NCBI GenBank assembly: GCA_017518735.1
Contig: JAFWTY010000004.1
Location: forward strand, 51,513-115,512
Reading direction: 5' to 3'
Origin: Lachnospiraceae bacterium
GTDB taxonomy: Bacteria > Bacillota > Clostridia > Lachnospirales > Lachnospiraceae
DNA length: 64,000 nucleotides
The notes under the pieces were generated by a model. The model was not told the DNA's origin and made no database searches. It saw only the letters and a list, made by a program, of their open reading frames with translations. Made by a program: the position numbers and the translations under genes. Positions within the stretch are counted from its first letter, which is position 1. The number at the start of each line of letters is the position of its first letter. This document shows, in pieces, positions 1 to 8,271 of this stretch.

Positions 1-107
1 AAGTATGCGCAAACCGCATTTTTGCCGTCTTCGGACTTACCGATTACGATACCTCTTCCGGGATAAGCATTCTCTTTTAATTTGGTAGCAAGTGAATTCA
101 TTTCCAT
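1..107 (-). CDS. IMP cyclohydrolase-like protein, N-terminal fragment cut by window edge
   Basis: Only the first 35 codons are inside the window; the gene continues past base 1. The start ATG at 107 is preceded by AAGGAG about 8 nt away; a second in-frame ATG lies at 101 but is less well placed. The peptide contains AYPGRGIVIGKSEDGK followed by AVCAY, which matches my memory of the N-terminus of clostridial IMP cyclohydrolases of the PurO family (final step of purine synthesis, FAICAR to IMP). The call rests on that single short motif, so the family is likely but the function is inferred. Confidence 0.6.
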   Translation of the reverse strand, partial: MEMNSLATKLKENAYPGRGIVIGKSEDGKNAVCAY

Positions 108-188
108 AAACGCTCTCCTTCAAAACTTTGTATTAATATGTAAAAAAACTACCTCTTTACGTTATCATTTTTCAGTTGAAAAGGCAAA

Positions 189-1028
189 TCAAAAATCAAT
201 CACAACAATTTCCGGATGATTAAAGAAACGAGGGGCAGGAGTGCTCTCTCTCGCAAGTCCGCGACTCACCACCATAACGCTTCCGTTAGACAGCGTATAC
301 GCTCCACTTACATATTTTGCCATAAATCCCTGATCAGGAGCCCAGTATCCACGTCCCGTAAAGGGAATTCTGAATTGCCCGGCATGTGCATGTCCCGCCA
401 CAATCAGGTCATAACCATATTGCTCATATAAATCCGTTTTTTCGGGACGATGTGAAATCAGAATCTTGAAATGTTTCTCACTCGTGGCCTCCCAGGCCTT
501 TTGAAGCTGGTCTTCGTATGTTCCTTCAACCAGGGAGTCCGGATCGTCCACTCCGCAGATGTCAATCATTCTTCCCTTAATCTCAATCGTTTCGCAGTCC
601 CCTTCCAGCACTGTAATCCCCAGATTTCTTACCTTTTCTTTTATCTCCGAAGCACGGCCGCTCCAGTATTCATGATTTCCCGTAACGTAGTAGCACTTAT
701 ATTTCTGTGACAGGCTTTCCAGTGTTTTCATGGCATTGTCGTCTTTTTTCTTATCATCAAAAATATCACCGCCAAGCAAAATGAGATCCGGGTTTTCTTT
801 CTCAATCCGCTCCAAAAGATTCTTCTGCTCTTTTCCGTAATAGCAGGAATGAAGATCCGTGATCAGTACGGCTCGCGCACTGTTATCCGGCGCATTTTCC
901 AGGGTAATATGCTCCGTAACCGGAACAAAAAACCAAATTGTTGCGAGAATAAGGAGAAACAGAATGATACAAAATGCCAGACTTATTTTTCTTTTTTTGG
1001 AGGTGGTCTTTCTGATTTTCTTAACCAT
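189..1028 (-). CDS. Membrane-anchored calcineurin-like metallophosphoesterase (YkuE/YaeI type)
   Basis: 279 aa. A basic N-terminus (KKIRKTTSKKRK) precedes one hydrophobic helix at about residues 15-35, which would anchor the enzyme with its catalytic domain outside. The dinuclear-metal motifs occur in the expected order: DLHS, GGDIFDD, GNHEYW, SHRPE and GHAHAGQ. Members of this group hydrolyse phosphoesters, some of them lipid-linked (UDP-2,3-diacylglucosamine hydrolase-like); the substrate cannot be told here. Length is normal. The Shine-Dalgarno is weak: the only G-rich stretch, GAGGG, is about 18 nt from the ATG. The preceding intergenic region contains a degenerate direct repeat, described separately. 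Confidence 0.85.
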   Translation of the reverse strand: MVKKIRKTTSKKRKISLAFCIILFLLILATIWFFVPVTEHITLENAPDNSARAVLITDLHSCYYGKEQKNLLERIEKENPDLILLGGDIFDDKKKDDNAMKTLESLSQKYKCYYVTGNHEYWSGRASEIKEKVRNLGITVLEGDCETIEIKGRMIDICGVDDPDSLVEGTYEDQLQKAWEATSEKHFKILISHRPEKTDLYEQYGYDLIVAGHAHAGQFRIPFTGRGYWAPDQGFMAKYVSGAYTLSNGSVMVVSRGLARESTPAPRFFNHPEIVVIDF

Positions 1029-1035
1029 TTTCGTA

Positions 1036-1150
1036 TATTACAGGGCCCTCAAACGGTGGTGGTGTTTTTCTTGCTCTGATGATTCATAATTTACAGGGTT
1101 CTCAAACGAGGTACCTCCAATCGTTAGATTTTATGGTCTAACTTTTAGGG
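1036..1150. repeat. Degenerate direct repeat and small inverted repeat, possible IS-end relic
   Basis: The 17-nt motif TTACAGGGNNCTCAAACG occurs at about 1038-1055 and again at 1091-1108, with only the two central bases differing. Just beyond it is an inverted repeat, GTTAGA-N8-TCTAAC (about 1122-1142), followed by AGGGGTCGGTAC. The run of GACCCC, AGTTAGAC and ATCTAACGATTGGAGGT on the minus strand resembles the ends and leader of some IS3-family elements as I recall them, but no transposase reading frame is present. Confidence 0.3.
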
Positions 1151-1197
1151 GTCGGTACAAAACTCATCTGCTCCTTCTTTTTTGCGTTTATTCCGTT

Positions 1198-2766
1198 CTA
1201 CTCTTCCCTGATTTCCTCGCCGCCTTTGCATTCATCCCAGGGTATGGGATCGTAACGTCCGTCCCTGAATCTGATCTTCTCATATATGGAAAAGAAAATA
1301 CCGAAGAATACCACTACTGCGGAGACAATCCATCCAAGCACAACGTTTGCCAGCGCGGAGTATCCGTCTGCAGCGCCGTAGATTCCATGATGTTTTGCGA
1401 TCAGCGTATACATATTCCATGCAAAGAATCCGATAAGAAGCACCGGAGCGATTACTTTCACGGAAATAAAGAACCACCACTTCGGCATTTTAAACTTCTT
1501 TGTATTTTTGTTAATCTCTTCCAGAACCTTACCGGTTTTAAAAAACCAGCCGACAGCGATGGTCTCGATGATTCCGATAAATACCAGGTTGATGTTGTTT
1601 GCATAGTAATCGACGATATCCAGGAATGCAAGTCCGGCACCCGTAATGAAAATCAGCGAAATCGCGCTTGCAATCAGACAGATGATAACTGTCGTTTTCT
1701 TTGCATCCGTCTTAAACTTATCCGAAATCGAGGCCGATACACCTTCCACAATGGAGAAGGCGGAATCGATGGCCAGCGTACATAAGCAGAAATAAAAGAT
1801 AAATGCGAAGCAGGCATTGAAAAGACCGCTGTTTGTCAGTTTTACCATCGCCTGCGGGTAGATGATAAATGCTGTCGATACACCGGAGGTAGACATGTTA
1901 TCCAGCATACCTACGCCTCCCATGGTAGTGAACATTACAACACTTGAAAGCAGACTCACGCCCAGGTCGGAAAGCGCGATAATAACAGCATCCCTTGCAA
2001 TGTTGGTTGTTTTCGGCAGATAGGAGCCGTACGCAAACATGATTGCCATCATGATGGACAGCGAATAGAACACCTGACCGACCGCATCAATCCATACATC
2101 CGCCGTCGCAAGCTGCGTAAAGTCGGGGGTAAACATTTTTACAAGTCCGGCCATTCCGCCCGGCATAAAAATACCTTTGACAGCCATAATAAGAAGGCAG
2201 ACTACCGGGGCAAAAACCGTAAATTTGACAACCTTACTTACCGAGCTCGCGCCGTTACGGATACAGATATAAATAAATATCCATGCAATCACGAGAGCAA
2301 TCAGTGCCGCTGTGGAAGCTGTAAAGAAACCATCCGTATTCCCGGTGGTCTGAATGGTCTCAAGCCATAGTTTTCCTGCTGCTTCTGGATTGCCGGTTAG
2401 TTTGGCAAACTTTGATGATATGAGGGCCATTAAAATGACCCAGCCGAATACAACCGCATAGTAGGTTACAATGACAAACGCATTGATGGTCGAGGACCAT
2501 CCGATCCACTGAAATTTCTTGTTTAAGGATCCGATTGCGTTTATGGCACCGCTCTGGGTTTTGCGTCCCATGGAGATTTCCATCATTAGAAGGGGAATCC
2601 CCATGACAACCATCATAACCATATATACAAAGATAAAGGTTCCTCCGCCATACTTTGCAGCCAGTCCCGGAAAACGCCATGCATTACCGAGTCCCACTGC
2701 GGAGCCTACGGATGCAAGTATGAACGTGAAACTCGAATTCCACTGCCCTCTTTTTTCTGAAGCCAT
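1198..2766 (-). CDS. Neurotransmitter:sodium symporter (NSS/SNF family) transporter
   Basis: 522 aa with about 12 hydrophobic segments. The N-terminus has the NSS signature SAVGLGNAWRFPG followed by KYGGGTF, which in LeuT forms the unwound part of TM1 that binds Na+ and substrate. Bacterial members import amino acids or related amines with Na+; the substrate is not predictable from sequence alone. The start at 2766 has a strong AAGGGAGAG ribosome binding site. No regulator is adjacent, and the gene appears monocistronic between the Hsp20 terminator and the metallophosphoesterase. Confidence 0.9.
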   Translation of the reverse strand: MASEKRGQWNSSFTFILASVGSAVGLGNAWRFPGLAAKYGGGTFIFVYMVMMVVMGIPLLMMEISMGRKTQSGAINAIGSLNKKFQWIGWSSTINAFVIVTYYAVVFGWVILMALISSKFAKLTGNPEAAGKLWLETIQTTGNTDGFFTASTAALIALVIAWIFIYICIRNGASSVSKVVKFTVFAPVVCLLIMAVKGIFMPGGMAGLVKMFTPDFTQLATADVWIDAVGQVFYSLSIMMAIMFAYGSYLPKTTNIARDAVIIALSDLGVSLLSSVVMFTTMGGVGMLDNMSTSGVSTAFIIYPQAMVKLTNSGLFNACFAFIFYFCLCTLAIDSAFSIVEGVSASISDKFKTDAKKTTVIICLIASAISLIFITGAGLAFLDIVDYYANNINLVFIGIIETIAVGWFFKTGKVLEEINKNTKKFKMPKWWFFISVKVIAPVLLIGFFAWNMYTLIAKHHGIYGAADGYSALANVVLGWIVSAVVVFFGIFFSIYEKIRFRDGRYDPIPWDECKGGEEIREE

Positions 2767-2865
2767 TTTCTCATCTCTCCCTTAGAAAACTTAAATATAA
2801 ATAACAGTGATATTTTACTTCTTTTTTTATCCGCTTTCAACCTTGTAAAACGTGAATGAAACAAT

Positions 2866-2898
2866 AAAAAAAGGCCGCCGCATTTGCGGCAGCCTTTT
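2866..2898 (-). terminator. Rho-independent terminator of the hsp20 gene
   Basis: A 12-bp stem with one mismatch (AAAGGCTGCCGC paired with GCGGCGGCCTTT, loop AAAT) is followed on the minus strand by seven T residues. It begins 13 nt after the Hsp20 stop. Confidence 0.85.
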
Positions 2899-2910
2899 GG
2901 GAGGATGGAT

Positions 2911-3348
2911 TTATGAAATAGAAATCAGTTTACGTTCTTCTTTCTTTTCCACATTTTCTTTTTTCGGAACGTCCAAGGTTAAGATACCGTCCTTAAATTC
3001 GGCCTTGATATCTTCCTGGGTTACAACGTCGCCTACATAGAAGCTTCTTGCAAAGTTTCCGAAGTAACGCTCCTTACGGATATAATGTCCTGCTTTGTCT
3101 TTCTCCTCGTTGTTTTCATGATGCTCGGCACGTACGGTCAGATAACCGTCCTTCAATTCCGCCTCCACATCCTCTTTCTTGAATCCGGGGAGTTCCATCT
3201 CAATGATGTACTCTCCTTCCGTCTCGCGGATATCGGTATGCATGATTGCGGCTCCTCCGTTATTGTGACGGGCAGGTGCAAAAAACTCATCATTGAAGAA
3301 ATCGTCGAACAAATCGTTATTTTTGGTAAATACACTCGGTCTTAACAT
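2911..3348 (-). CDS. Small heat shock protein Hsp20 (alpha-crystallin family)
   Basis: 145 aa from the chosen start, normal for bacterial Hsp20. The N-terminus MLRPSVFTKNNDLFDDFF is the usual clostridial one. An alpha-crystallin domain follows at about residues 35-135, including ELPGFKKEDVEAEL and DGILTLDVPKK. Holdase chaperone that binds unfolding proteins without ATP. I placed the start at 3348 because GAAGGG lies 7 nt upstream and the N-terminus fits the family. The frame is open upstream with another ATG (about 3405) that also has an AAAGGA site, giving an extension MEFVIRQMSPQ that has no family counterpart I know. Controlled by a promoter overlapped by a CIRCE element. Confidence 0.93.
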   Translation of the reverse strand: MLRPSVFTKNNDLFDDFFNDEFFAPARHNNGGAAIMHTDIRETEGEYIIEMELPGFKKEDVEAELKDGYLTVRAEHHENNEEKDKAGHYIRKERYFGNFARSFYVGDVVTQEDIKAEFKDGILTLDVPKKENVEKKEERKLISIS

Positions 3349-3468
3349 ATAGCAACCCTTCTTTCCATTTATTTGCGGAGACATCTGTCGGATTACAAAT
3401 TCCATATTCATTCCTTTCCGATGGAAGCGTTCCGGCATCCATCTCTGTATGTTTTATTTGTTATATGT

Positions 3469-3499
3469 ATTATATAACACCTTTTGTTAGCACTGTCAA
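3469..3499 (-). promoter_or_regulatory. Sigma-A promoter of hsp20
   Basis: Minus strand: -35 TTGACA (3494-3499) and -10 TATATA (3471-3476, spacer 17) or TATAAT (3469-3474, spacer 19). The -35 hexamer lies inside the CIRCE element. Predicted start near 3462 gives an untranslated leader of about 110 nt. Confidence 0.8.
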
Positions 3500-3513
3500 T
3501 AGGTGAGTGCTAA
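3487..3513. promoter_or_regulatory. CIRCE operator (HrcA binding site)
   Basis: TTAGCACTG, 9-nt spacer, GAGTGCTAA. This is the CIRCE consensus with a single mismatch in the left arm (G for C). It covers the -35 box of hsp20, so HrcA should block polymerase and heat should release it. Established knowledge: CIRCE controls groESL and dnaK operons in Firmicutes; control of an hsp20 gene is less usual but known in clostridia. Confidence 0.93.
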
Positions 3514-3520
3514 TTTTTTT

Positions 3521-3553
3521 AAAAAATTATCACCCCGCCGCATGACGAGGTGA
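3521..3553 (-). terminator. Terminator of the EamA/ABC exporter operon
   Basis: On the minus strand TCACCTCG pairs with CGGGGTGA (8 bp with one G-U) around loop TCATGCGG, followed by ATAATTTTTT. It lies about 37 nt after the stop of the last ABC gene. Confidence 0.75.
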
Positions 3554-3590
3554 CAAAAATCCTTATATTCAGCGCATCTCAGCCCTTTTT

Positions 3591-5327
3591 CTAGATTTCA
3601 ATTCCGGCAAACTGAGACTCGTACAAATTCGAATAGAAACCTTTTTTCTCCAGCAGTTCCTTATGACTGCCCTGCTCCACAATGTGTCCTTCGTTCATTA
3701 CGAGAATGATATCGGCAGACTGAATCGTGGAAAGACGGTGTGCTACGATGAAGGTGGTTCTGCCTTCCATCATCTTTTCAAAAGCATTCTGAATCTTCAT
3801 CTCCGTTCTGGTATCTATGGAAGAAGTTGCTTCGTCTAAGATCAGCATCGGAGGTAAGGTTAACATAACTCTGGTAATACAAAGTAACTGCTTCTGTCCC
3901 TGACTTAAGGAAGAATCGTTGATCACGGTATCCAGACCTTCCGGAAGACGTTTGATAAAACTCCAGCTATGTGATTCTTTTGCAGCACGGATAATCTCTT
4001 CTTCCGTGGCATCCTCTCTTCCGAATGCAATGTTTTCGCGCACCGTGGCGTTTTTCAGCCAGGTTTCCTGCAAAACCATACCATAGTTCAATCGAAGAGA
4101 CTCTCGGGTGACATCGGTAATGTCTTTCTCATCCACCAGAATCTTTCCTGCCTTCACTTCATAGAAGCGCATGAAAAGATTGATCAGAGTCGTTTTACCG
4201 CAGCCGGTCGGTCCAACGATGGCCACATGCGTTCCGGCAGGAATTTTCAGATTGAAGCTTTCAATCAAAGGCTTCTCTTCCACATAGGAAAAATCAACAG
4301 CCGAAACCTCCACATTGCCGCTTACTTTTCCCAGTTCTTCCTCTTTTTCCGGAACCTGATCCGGTTCTTCCAAAAACTCAAATACACGCCCTGCACAGGA
4401 AAGTGCATACTGAAATTCCGTTACAACGGATGTGATATCCGTAAACGGTTTCATATACTGGTTTGCGTAGGATAAGAGAATCGAGAGTCCGCCGACCGTC
4501 AGATTTCCGTTTATAATATAGTAAGCGCCCATCAAAGCCACACAGGCATAAATCATGCTGTTTACGGCTCTTGTGGAAGGATTCGTCAGGGATGAATAAA
4601 AGACTGCTTTTTCCGAAGCCTTGCGCAGTTCTTCGTTCACTTCGTCAAAACGCTCTTTTGCCCGATGCTCATAACCAAATGCTTTTACGATTCTTGCGCC
4701 GCCCACCATTTCTTCGGTAAGGGCCGTCTGCTGTCCGCGAATCTCCGACTGCAGTTTAAACATCTTAAATGAACCGGTCGCAATAAACTTTGAAACAAAA
4801 AAACTGATCGGTGTCAAAACCAGAACAAGCACAGTCACCCATATATTCATACGGAACATGAAATACAAGGTCACACCGATGGTTACGATTCCAGCCACCA
4901 GCTGCGTAAAGCCGAGAAGCAGTCCGTCCGAAAGCTGATCCGTATCGGTGATCACACGGCTTGCAATATCTCCCACTCCCTTCCGGTCAAGATATGCAAG
5001 CGGCAGCGTCTGGATCTTTCGAATGGCTTTGCTTCGGATTGCTCTTACGATTCCGAACGTCATACGGTTGTTGATCACATTCATGATCCAGGTTCCGATT
5101 CCGGAAACACCGATTAAAATCAAAATCCAGATCAGTTTATGATTCAGTCCTTCAAAATCAACCTTTCCTTTTCCGATCAGGAAGTCCACGCAATGTCCGA
5201 AAAGAATCGGTACATAAAGCTGCAATACCACCACAAAAGCGGAAATCAGAATGCTAAGTATCAATAAGACTTTATATGCACCTACAAATGTAAGTAATTT
5301 ACGAATGGTTCCGGGGGATTTTTTCAT
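3591..5327 (-). CDS. ABC exporter half-transporter, catalytic-site subunit of a heterodimer
   Basis: 578 aa: about six membrane helices (residues 15-310), then the nucleotide-binding domain. Walker A GPTGCGKTT is near residue 371 and Walker B LILDEATSSID near 492, with the catalytic Glu present. The signature is LSQGQKQ rather than LSGGQ. In heterodimeric exporters of the TM287/288, BmrCD and LmrCD type, one ATP site is canonical and one degenerate; this subunit supplies the intact Walker B. Its start overlaps the stop of the upstream subunit by 4 nt (ATGA), implying translational coupling and a fixed ratio. Likely drug, lipid or peptide export; substrate unknown. Confidence 0.92.
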   Translation of the reverse strand: MKKSPGTIRKLLTFVGAYKVLLILSILISAFVVVLQLYVPILFGHCVDFLIGKGKVDFEGLNHKLIWILILIGVSGIGTWIMNVINNRMTFGIVRAIRSKAIRKIQTLPLAYLDRKGVGDIASRVITDTDQLSDGLLLGFTQLVAGIVTIGVTLYFMFRMNIWVTVLVLVLTPISFFVSKFIATGSFKMFKLQSEIRGQQTALTEEMVGGARIVKAFGYEHRAKERFDEVNEELRKASEKAVFYSSLTNPSTRAVNSMIYACVALMGAYYIINGNLTVGGLSILLSYANQYMKPFTDITSVVTEFQYALSCAGRVFEFLEEPDQVPEKEEELGKVSGNVEVSAVDFSYVEEKPLIESFNLKIPAGTHVAIVGPTGCGKTTLINLFMRFYEVKAGKILVDEKDITDVTRESLRLNYGMVLQETWLKNATVRENIAFGREDATEEEIIRAAKESHSWSFIKRLPEGLDTVINDSSLSQGQKQLLCITRVMLTLPPMLILDEATSSIDTRTEMKIQNAFEKMMEGRTTFIVAHRLSTIQSADIILVMNEGHIVEQGSHKELLEKKGFYSNLYESQFAGIEI

Positions 5328-7066
5328 GCCGTCACCTCCCCGGGTTTATTTGATGCCTGGGATGCATAAATCTCCTGATATACATCACAGGTTTGCAAAA
5401 GTTCCTCGTGTGTTCCAGTACCGGCAATCTTTCCGTCATCCAGAACAATGATGAAATCCGCATTCTGAATACTGGAAGTACGCTGAGAAACAATGAAGGT
5501 GGTTGTTTGTCCCTTCAATTCGGCAAGTGCCTTTCGAAGGCGGAAATCCGTTGCATAATCCAGTGCCGATGAAGAGTCATCGAGGATCAGAATATCCGGT
5601 TTCTTTACCAGTGCACGTGCAATGGTAAGACGCTGTCTCTGACCGCCGGAAAAGTTTCTGCCGCCCTGCTCCACAATCGCATCCAGTCCGCCTTCCTTGG
5701 AATCCACAACATCTTTTGCCTGTGCAATCTCCAAAGCCGAATACAGTTCTTCGTCTTTTGCCTCTTCATTGCCCCATTTCAAATTGTCACGAATACTTCC
5801 CGCAAAAAGCACGGCCTTTTGCGGAACGATTCCGATATGAGAAATGAGTTCTCCCTTTTTATAGGACTTAACGTCTTTTCCGAATACTTCCACACTGCCC
5901 TTTGTCACATCGTAGAATCTGGGGATTAAATTCATCAGGGTGGATTTACCGCAGCCGGTACCGCCGATAACGCCGACGGTCTGTCCTTTTTGTACGCAAA
6001 AATCCATATCCGAAAGCGCATCTTCCGACGCATCCTGATAGGAAAACGAAACATTCTTAAACGCTACCGCACAGTCCGTGGCGGGTATTTCTTCTTCCTC
6101 ATCCGTTTCCGTATATTCGATTCCGTCATCCTCTTTTAAGACGGCGGAAACACGGTCCGCGCAGGCCAGTGCCTTGTTAATGGTAATAATTAAGGATGCA
6201 AGTTTTACGAGCTCGACAATCATCTGAGCCATGTAGTTATATAAAGCAACTACATTACCCTTTCCCATCAGTCCCTCGTTCACGCCGTTTCCGGCAATCA
6301 GAAACATTGCGCAGGTTGCAATATTGATCAGAACATAGGTAGCCGGGTTCATAATTGCGCCGATGCGACCGGCAATTAAATTGAAACGAGTCAGGGCATC
6401 GCTTTTTGCATCAAATTCCTTCACTTCCTCGTCTTCTTTACAGAAGGCACGAATCACTCTGACACCGGTTAAGTTCTCTCTCGTGGTAAGCATAACGCCG
6501 TCCAGTTTTCCCTGGACTTTCTTATACAGAGGAATGGTAATTCCCATGATCAGGTAAATCACTCCGGTAAGCACGGGAATGGAAACCGCAAAAACAAAGG
6601 CCGCCTTCACATTGATCGTAAACGCCATAATCATGGAGCCGAAAACGATGAAGGGGCTGCGAAGAACCAGTCTTAATACCATGTTTACGCCGGTCTGTAC
6701 CTGCAAGACATCGGCGTTGATCCTGGTTACCAGTGTTTCGGTACCGATTTTATCCAGTTTTTCAAAGGAAAAGTTCTGAATCTTTGAGAATAGTTTTTCG
6801 CGAAGACTCGCGGCGAATCCGACGCTTGCCCTCGCCGAGAAAAACTGAGCCGTGATGGAAAATGCCAATCCCACCATGGCCAGTCCTACCAGCAGAAAAA
6901 ATCGAAGAATAATATAGTGTTTGTTTCCCGTGGCGATACCGCGATCGATGATATCAGCGATAACCAACGGCACAAACAAGTCGACAAGCGCCTCAATCAG
7001 TTTGAATGCAGGCGCTAAAATTGTCTCTTTCAAGTAAGGTTTTAAATACTTCAGCAAATGCTTCAT
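5324..7066 (-). CDS. ABC exporter half-transporter, degenerate-site subunit of a heterodimer
   Basis: 580 aa: membrane domain with about six helices, then an NBD with Walker A GGTGCGKST (near residue 367) and signature NFSGGQRQR. Walker B reads ILILDDSSSALD, so the catalytic Glu is Asp. That substitution marks the degenerate site of heterodimeric exporters (TM287-like). Together with the LSQGQ signature in the partner, both altered elements fall in the same composite ATP site, as expected if they work as a heterodimer. It starts 9 nt after the EamA gene, in the same operon. Confidence 0.92.
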   Translation of the reverse strand: MKHLLKYLKPYLKETILAPAFKLIEALVDLFVPLVIADIIDRGIATGNKHYIILRFFLLVGLAMVGLAFSITAQFFSARASVGFAASLREKLFSKIQNFSFEKLDKIGTETLVTRINADVLQVQTGVNMVLRLVLRSPFIVFGSMIMAFTINVKAAFVFAVSIPVLTGVIYLIMGITIPLYKKVQGKLDGVMLTTRENLTGVRVIRAFCKEDEEVKEFDAKSDALTRFNLIAGRIGAIMNPATYVLINIATCAMFLIAGNGVNEGLMGKGNVVALYNYMAQMIVELVKLASLIITINKALACADRVSAVLKEDDGIEYTETDEEEEIPATDCAVAFKNVSFSYQDASEDALSDMDFCVQKGQTVGVIGGTGCGKSTLMNLIPRFYDVTKGSVEVFGKDVKSYKKGELISHIGIVPQKAVLFAGSIRDNLKWGNEEAKDEELYSALEIAQAKDVVDSKEGGLDAIVEQGGRNFSGGQRQRLTIARALVKKPDILILDDSSSALDYATDFRLRKALAELKGQTTTFIVSQRTSSIQNADFIIVLDDGKIAGTGTHEELLQTCDVYQEIYASQASNKPGEVTA

Positions 7067-7075
7067 GCGAAATCC

Positions 7076-8065
7076 TTACGCTTCTCCAAGTCCCTCGGAA
7101 ATACCGAGAATCACAATTCCCACGATAACCGCAATTACGCAGGCATACTGGGATGCTTTCAATTTCTCCTTTAAGAAAACATGAGAAAGAATCACGGATA
7201 TGATGCTATATGAGGCAACCATCGGTGCGGCAAGCATCGGTTTCCTTGCCATGGCAAATACATAGAAAACCTGTCCGAACTCCTCAAAACAGCCGGCAAC
7301 ACCTTTGTTTAAAATCTCTTTTTTCGCAAAAGGATTGTAAGCCTTCTTCGTCCGGATCAGCATGAAGATCCAAGCAACGATTCCGGCAAACAAAAAGGTC
7401 AAGCCGTAAAGAACCAATACATCGATCTCACCGAGTCCTAAACCGACTTCATCGTCCAGGATAATTCCGTCCGCTGCTGTTCCGATGGTATCAAAAATGC
7501 AGTACAGAATCGGGAACAATAAAGCGAGCGCTCCGAACTGGTATTTCCGGTTCTTCTTTTTCTCCTCTTCCGACTTGGCAAGTTCGTCTGCCTCTTTTCT
7601 GGCAAGAGAGTTTTCCACAATGGCAAGTGCCACCATTCCGATCACAATAAATACGGTGCCAATGATATTTAAGGGAGAAAAATCTCCGAGATCTTCATTG
7701 ACTTCCTTGGTCACAACAAAGAAGATCATCATCGCAATCATAGAAAAAGCACCGGATGCATTCTGTACGGGTGAAACGATGGAGACTTCCAGATAACGAA
7801 GGCCTGCATATCCGATTACCATGGAAATGATATAGGCCAGGGATGCAGGAAAATATTTGACTGCGTTGATAAAAAGACCAGAAATATTGAAACCGGACTC
7901 TGCAAAAGGTAAAAGTGCAAATGACACAATTCCCATGATCAATCCGACCCAGACTGCAATCTTTAAGTGGGAATAACGGTCATTCGGATCGGAACTCTTC
8001 TTGTAGAAAAGATCCGCACCACCCCATCCCAGCATACAGATCAGGGAAAAAAGAAACCAAGACAT
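7076..8065 (-). CDS. EamA/DMT-family membrane transporter
   Basis: 329 aa, about ten hydrophobic helices, drug/metabolite transporter type. A charged linker between the two five-helix halves (KEADELAKSEEEKKKNRK, about residues 155-175) fits an internal EamA duplication. First gene of an operon with the heterodimeric ABC exporter, so a joint role in export or resistance is an inference from context. Translation start is odd: the ATG at 8065 has only GAGG about 10 nt upstream, and the intervening bases GGTTAACATAAT are a half-site of the palindrome array upstream. Anything that binds that half-site in RNA or DNA would touch the initiation region. Confidence 0.82.
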   Translation of the reverse strand: MSWFLFSLICMLGWGGADLFYKKSSDPNDRYSHLKIAVWVGLIMGIVSFALLPFAESGFNISGLFINAVKYFPASLAYIISMVIGYAGLRYLEVSIVSPVQNASGAFSMIAMMIFFVVTKEVNEDLGDFSPLNIIGTVFIVIGMVALAIVENSLARKEADELAKSEEEKKKNRKYQFGALALLFPILYCIFDTIGTAADGIILDDEVGLGLGEIDVLVLYGLTFLFAGIVAWIFMLIRTKKAYNPFAKKEILNKGVAGCFEEFGQVFYVFAMARKPMLAAPMVASYSIISVILSHVFLKEKLKASQYACVIAVIVGIVILGISEGLGEA

Positions 8066-8267
8066 ATTATGTTAACCTCATTTCATATATTTTAATTGGT
8101 TGACATAACAAAATTTACGTCAACCACATTGCTCCGATTGATTAGTTAACATAACGCTATTTATGTCAACCTTTAATCTATATTCTTGTTGTTGACATAA
8201 TATTATCATTATGTTAACCTCTATTTGCGTCTGGAATTTAGTTAACATAATAATGTTTATGTCGACC
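8066..8267. repeat. Array of four 28-30 bp palindromes plus one half-site, about 48-bp period
   Basis: The whole gap between the pyk stop and the eamA start is built from one motif. Right half-sites of the form TTATGTCAACC lie at 8066-8077, 8114-8125, 8160-8171, 8208-8219 and 8256-8267 (steps 48, 46, 48, 48). The last four are paired with inverted left arms GGTTGACATAA-like at 8098-8109, 8144-8155, 8190-8201 and 8240-8251, with 4-6 nt between arms. Intervening segments (18, 18 and 20 nt) are unrelated to each other. No T-tract follows any unit, so they are not ordinary terminators. Several arms contain TTGACA, a -35-like hexamer. Most likely operators for an unidentified dimeric regulator, or structured RNA elements. 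Confidence 0.85.
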
Positions 8268-8271
8268 GCTC

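Noticed and set aside
8098..8267. Palindrome array as a small CRISPR
   Set aside because: Spacer-like segments are only 18-20 nt, the units vary between copies, and no cas gene is present.
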